Position numbers and translations under genes: made by a program
Assembly (NCBI GenBank): GCA_016935955.1
Contig: JAFGPY010000211.1
Coordinates: forward strand, 1-5,310
Length of the DNA stretch: 5,310 nucleotides
Source: Planctomycetota bacterium
GTDB lineage: Bacteria; Planctomycetota; Phycisphaerae; FEN-1346; JAACEH01
Direction: 5' to 3'
Part shown: positions 5,270-5,310 of the stretch, in pieces
Layout: every line of letters begins with the position of its first letter
Position numbering within the stretch: the stretch's first letter is position 1
The notes under the pieces: model-generated
The model's database searches: none
What the model saw: the letters and a program-made list of their open reading frames with translations, nothing else
Told to the model about the DNA's origin: nothing

Positions 5270-5274
5270 TGACA
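5245..5274 (+). repeat. REP-like hairpin with 5' GTAG foot, downstream of the PilZ gene
   Basis: GTAG (5246-5249) is followed directly by CCCGGCCG (5250-5257), a CCCT loop and CGGCCGGG (5262-5269). Outer TGT/ACA (5245-5247, 5272-5274) can close the structure. The layout is the same as at 316-351: TGTAG, then a short strong stem, just past a stop codon and in the gene's own direction. The stem sequence differs. This is the REP architecture expected of targets of REP-associated tyrosine transposases. Confidence 0.55.
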
Positions 5275-5310
5275 CGGACCTGAACGGTCGTTTGCCGCCT
5301 TCTGTCACGC

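Overview
The window is GC-rich DNA with long, tightly used reading frames and no tRNA, rRNA, CRISPR or transposase gene. Gene content (rubrerythrin-like protein, FocA/NirC-type channel, secreted MORN/CAP protein, HDOD and PilZ proteins) and the dense short palindromes between genes suggest an environmental bacterium, most likely Planctomycetota. That placement is an inference from style and cannot be proven here.

Layout. (1) 1-294, + strand: the 3' end of a rubrerythrin/ferritin-like gene. (2) 295-988: about 690 bases without a credible gene but packed with about fifteen short hairpins of several families: a GTAG-footed REP-like hairpin, two inverted copies of a three-hairpin composite unit, and a pair of CATGGCCGC palindromes. 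(3) 989-1804, - strand: a formate/nitrite transporter (FNT) family channel. (4) 1937-3196, - strand: an exported protein combining MORN-like repeats with a CAP (SCP/PR-1) domain. (5) 3197-3600: divergent intergenic region. (6) 3601-4569, + strand: an HDOD-domain signalling protein. (7) 4570-4880: spacer without a supported gene. (8) 4881-5228, + strand: a small single-domain PilZ protein. (9) 5229-5310: a second GTAG-footed hairpin, then the window edge.

How the genes may work together. The HDOD and PilZ genes are co-directional neighbours, both from signalling families often linked to motility, surface attachment and cyclic-di-GMP, but a 311-base gap means co-transcription is uncertain. Rubrerythrin and the FNT channel would both suit a micro-oxic or anaerobic lifestyle, though nothing here joins them in a pathway. 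No complete new defence or metabolic system is visible. The most distinctive content is the repeat architecture: the two REP-like hairpins, each just 3' of a stop codon, and the mirrored composite palindrome unit.
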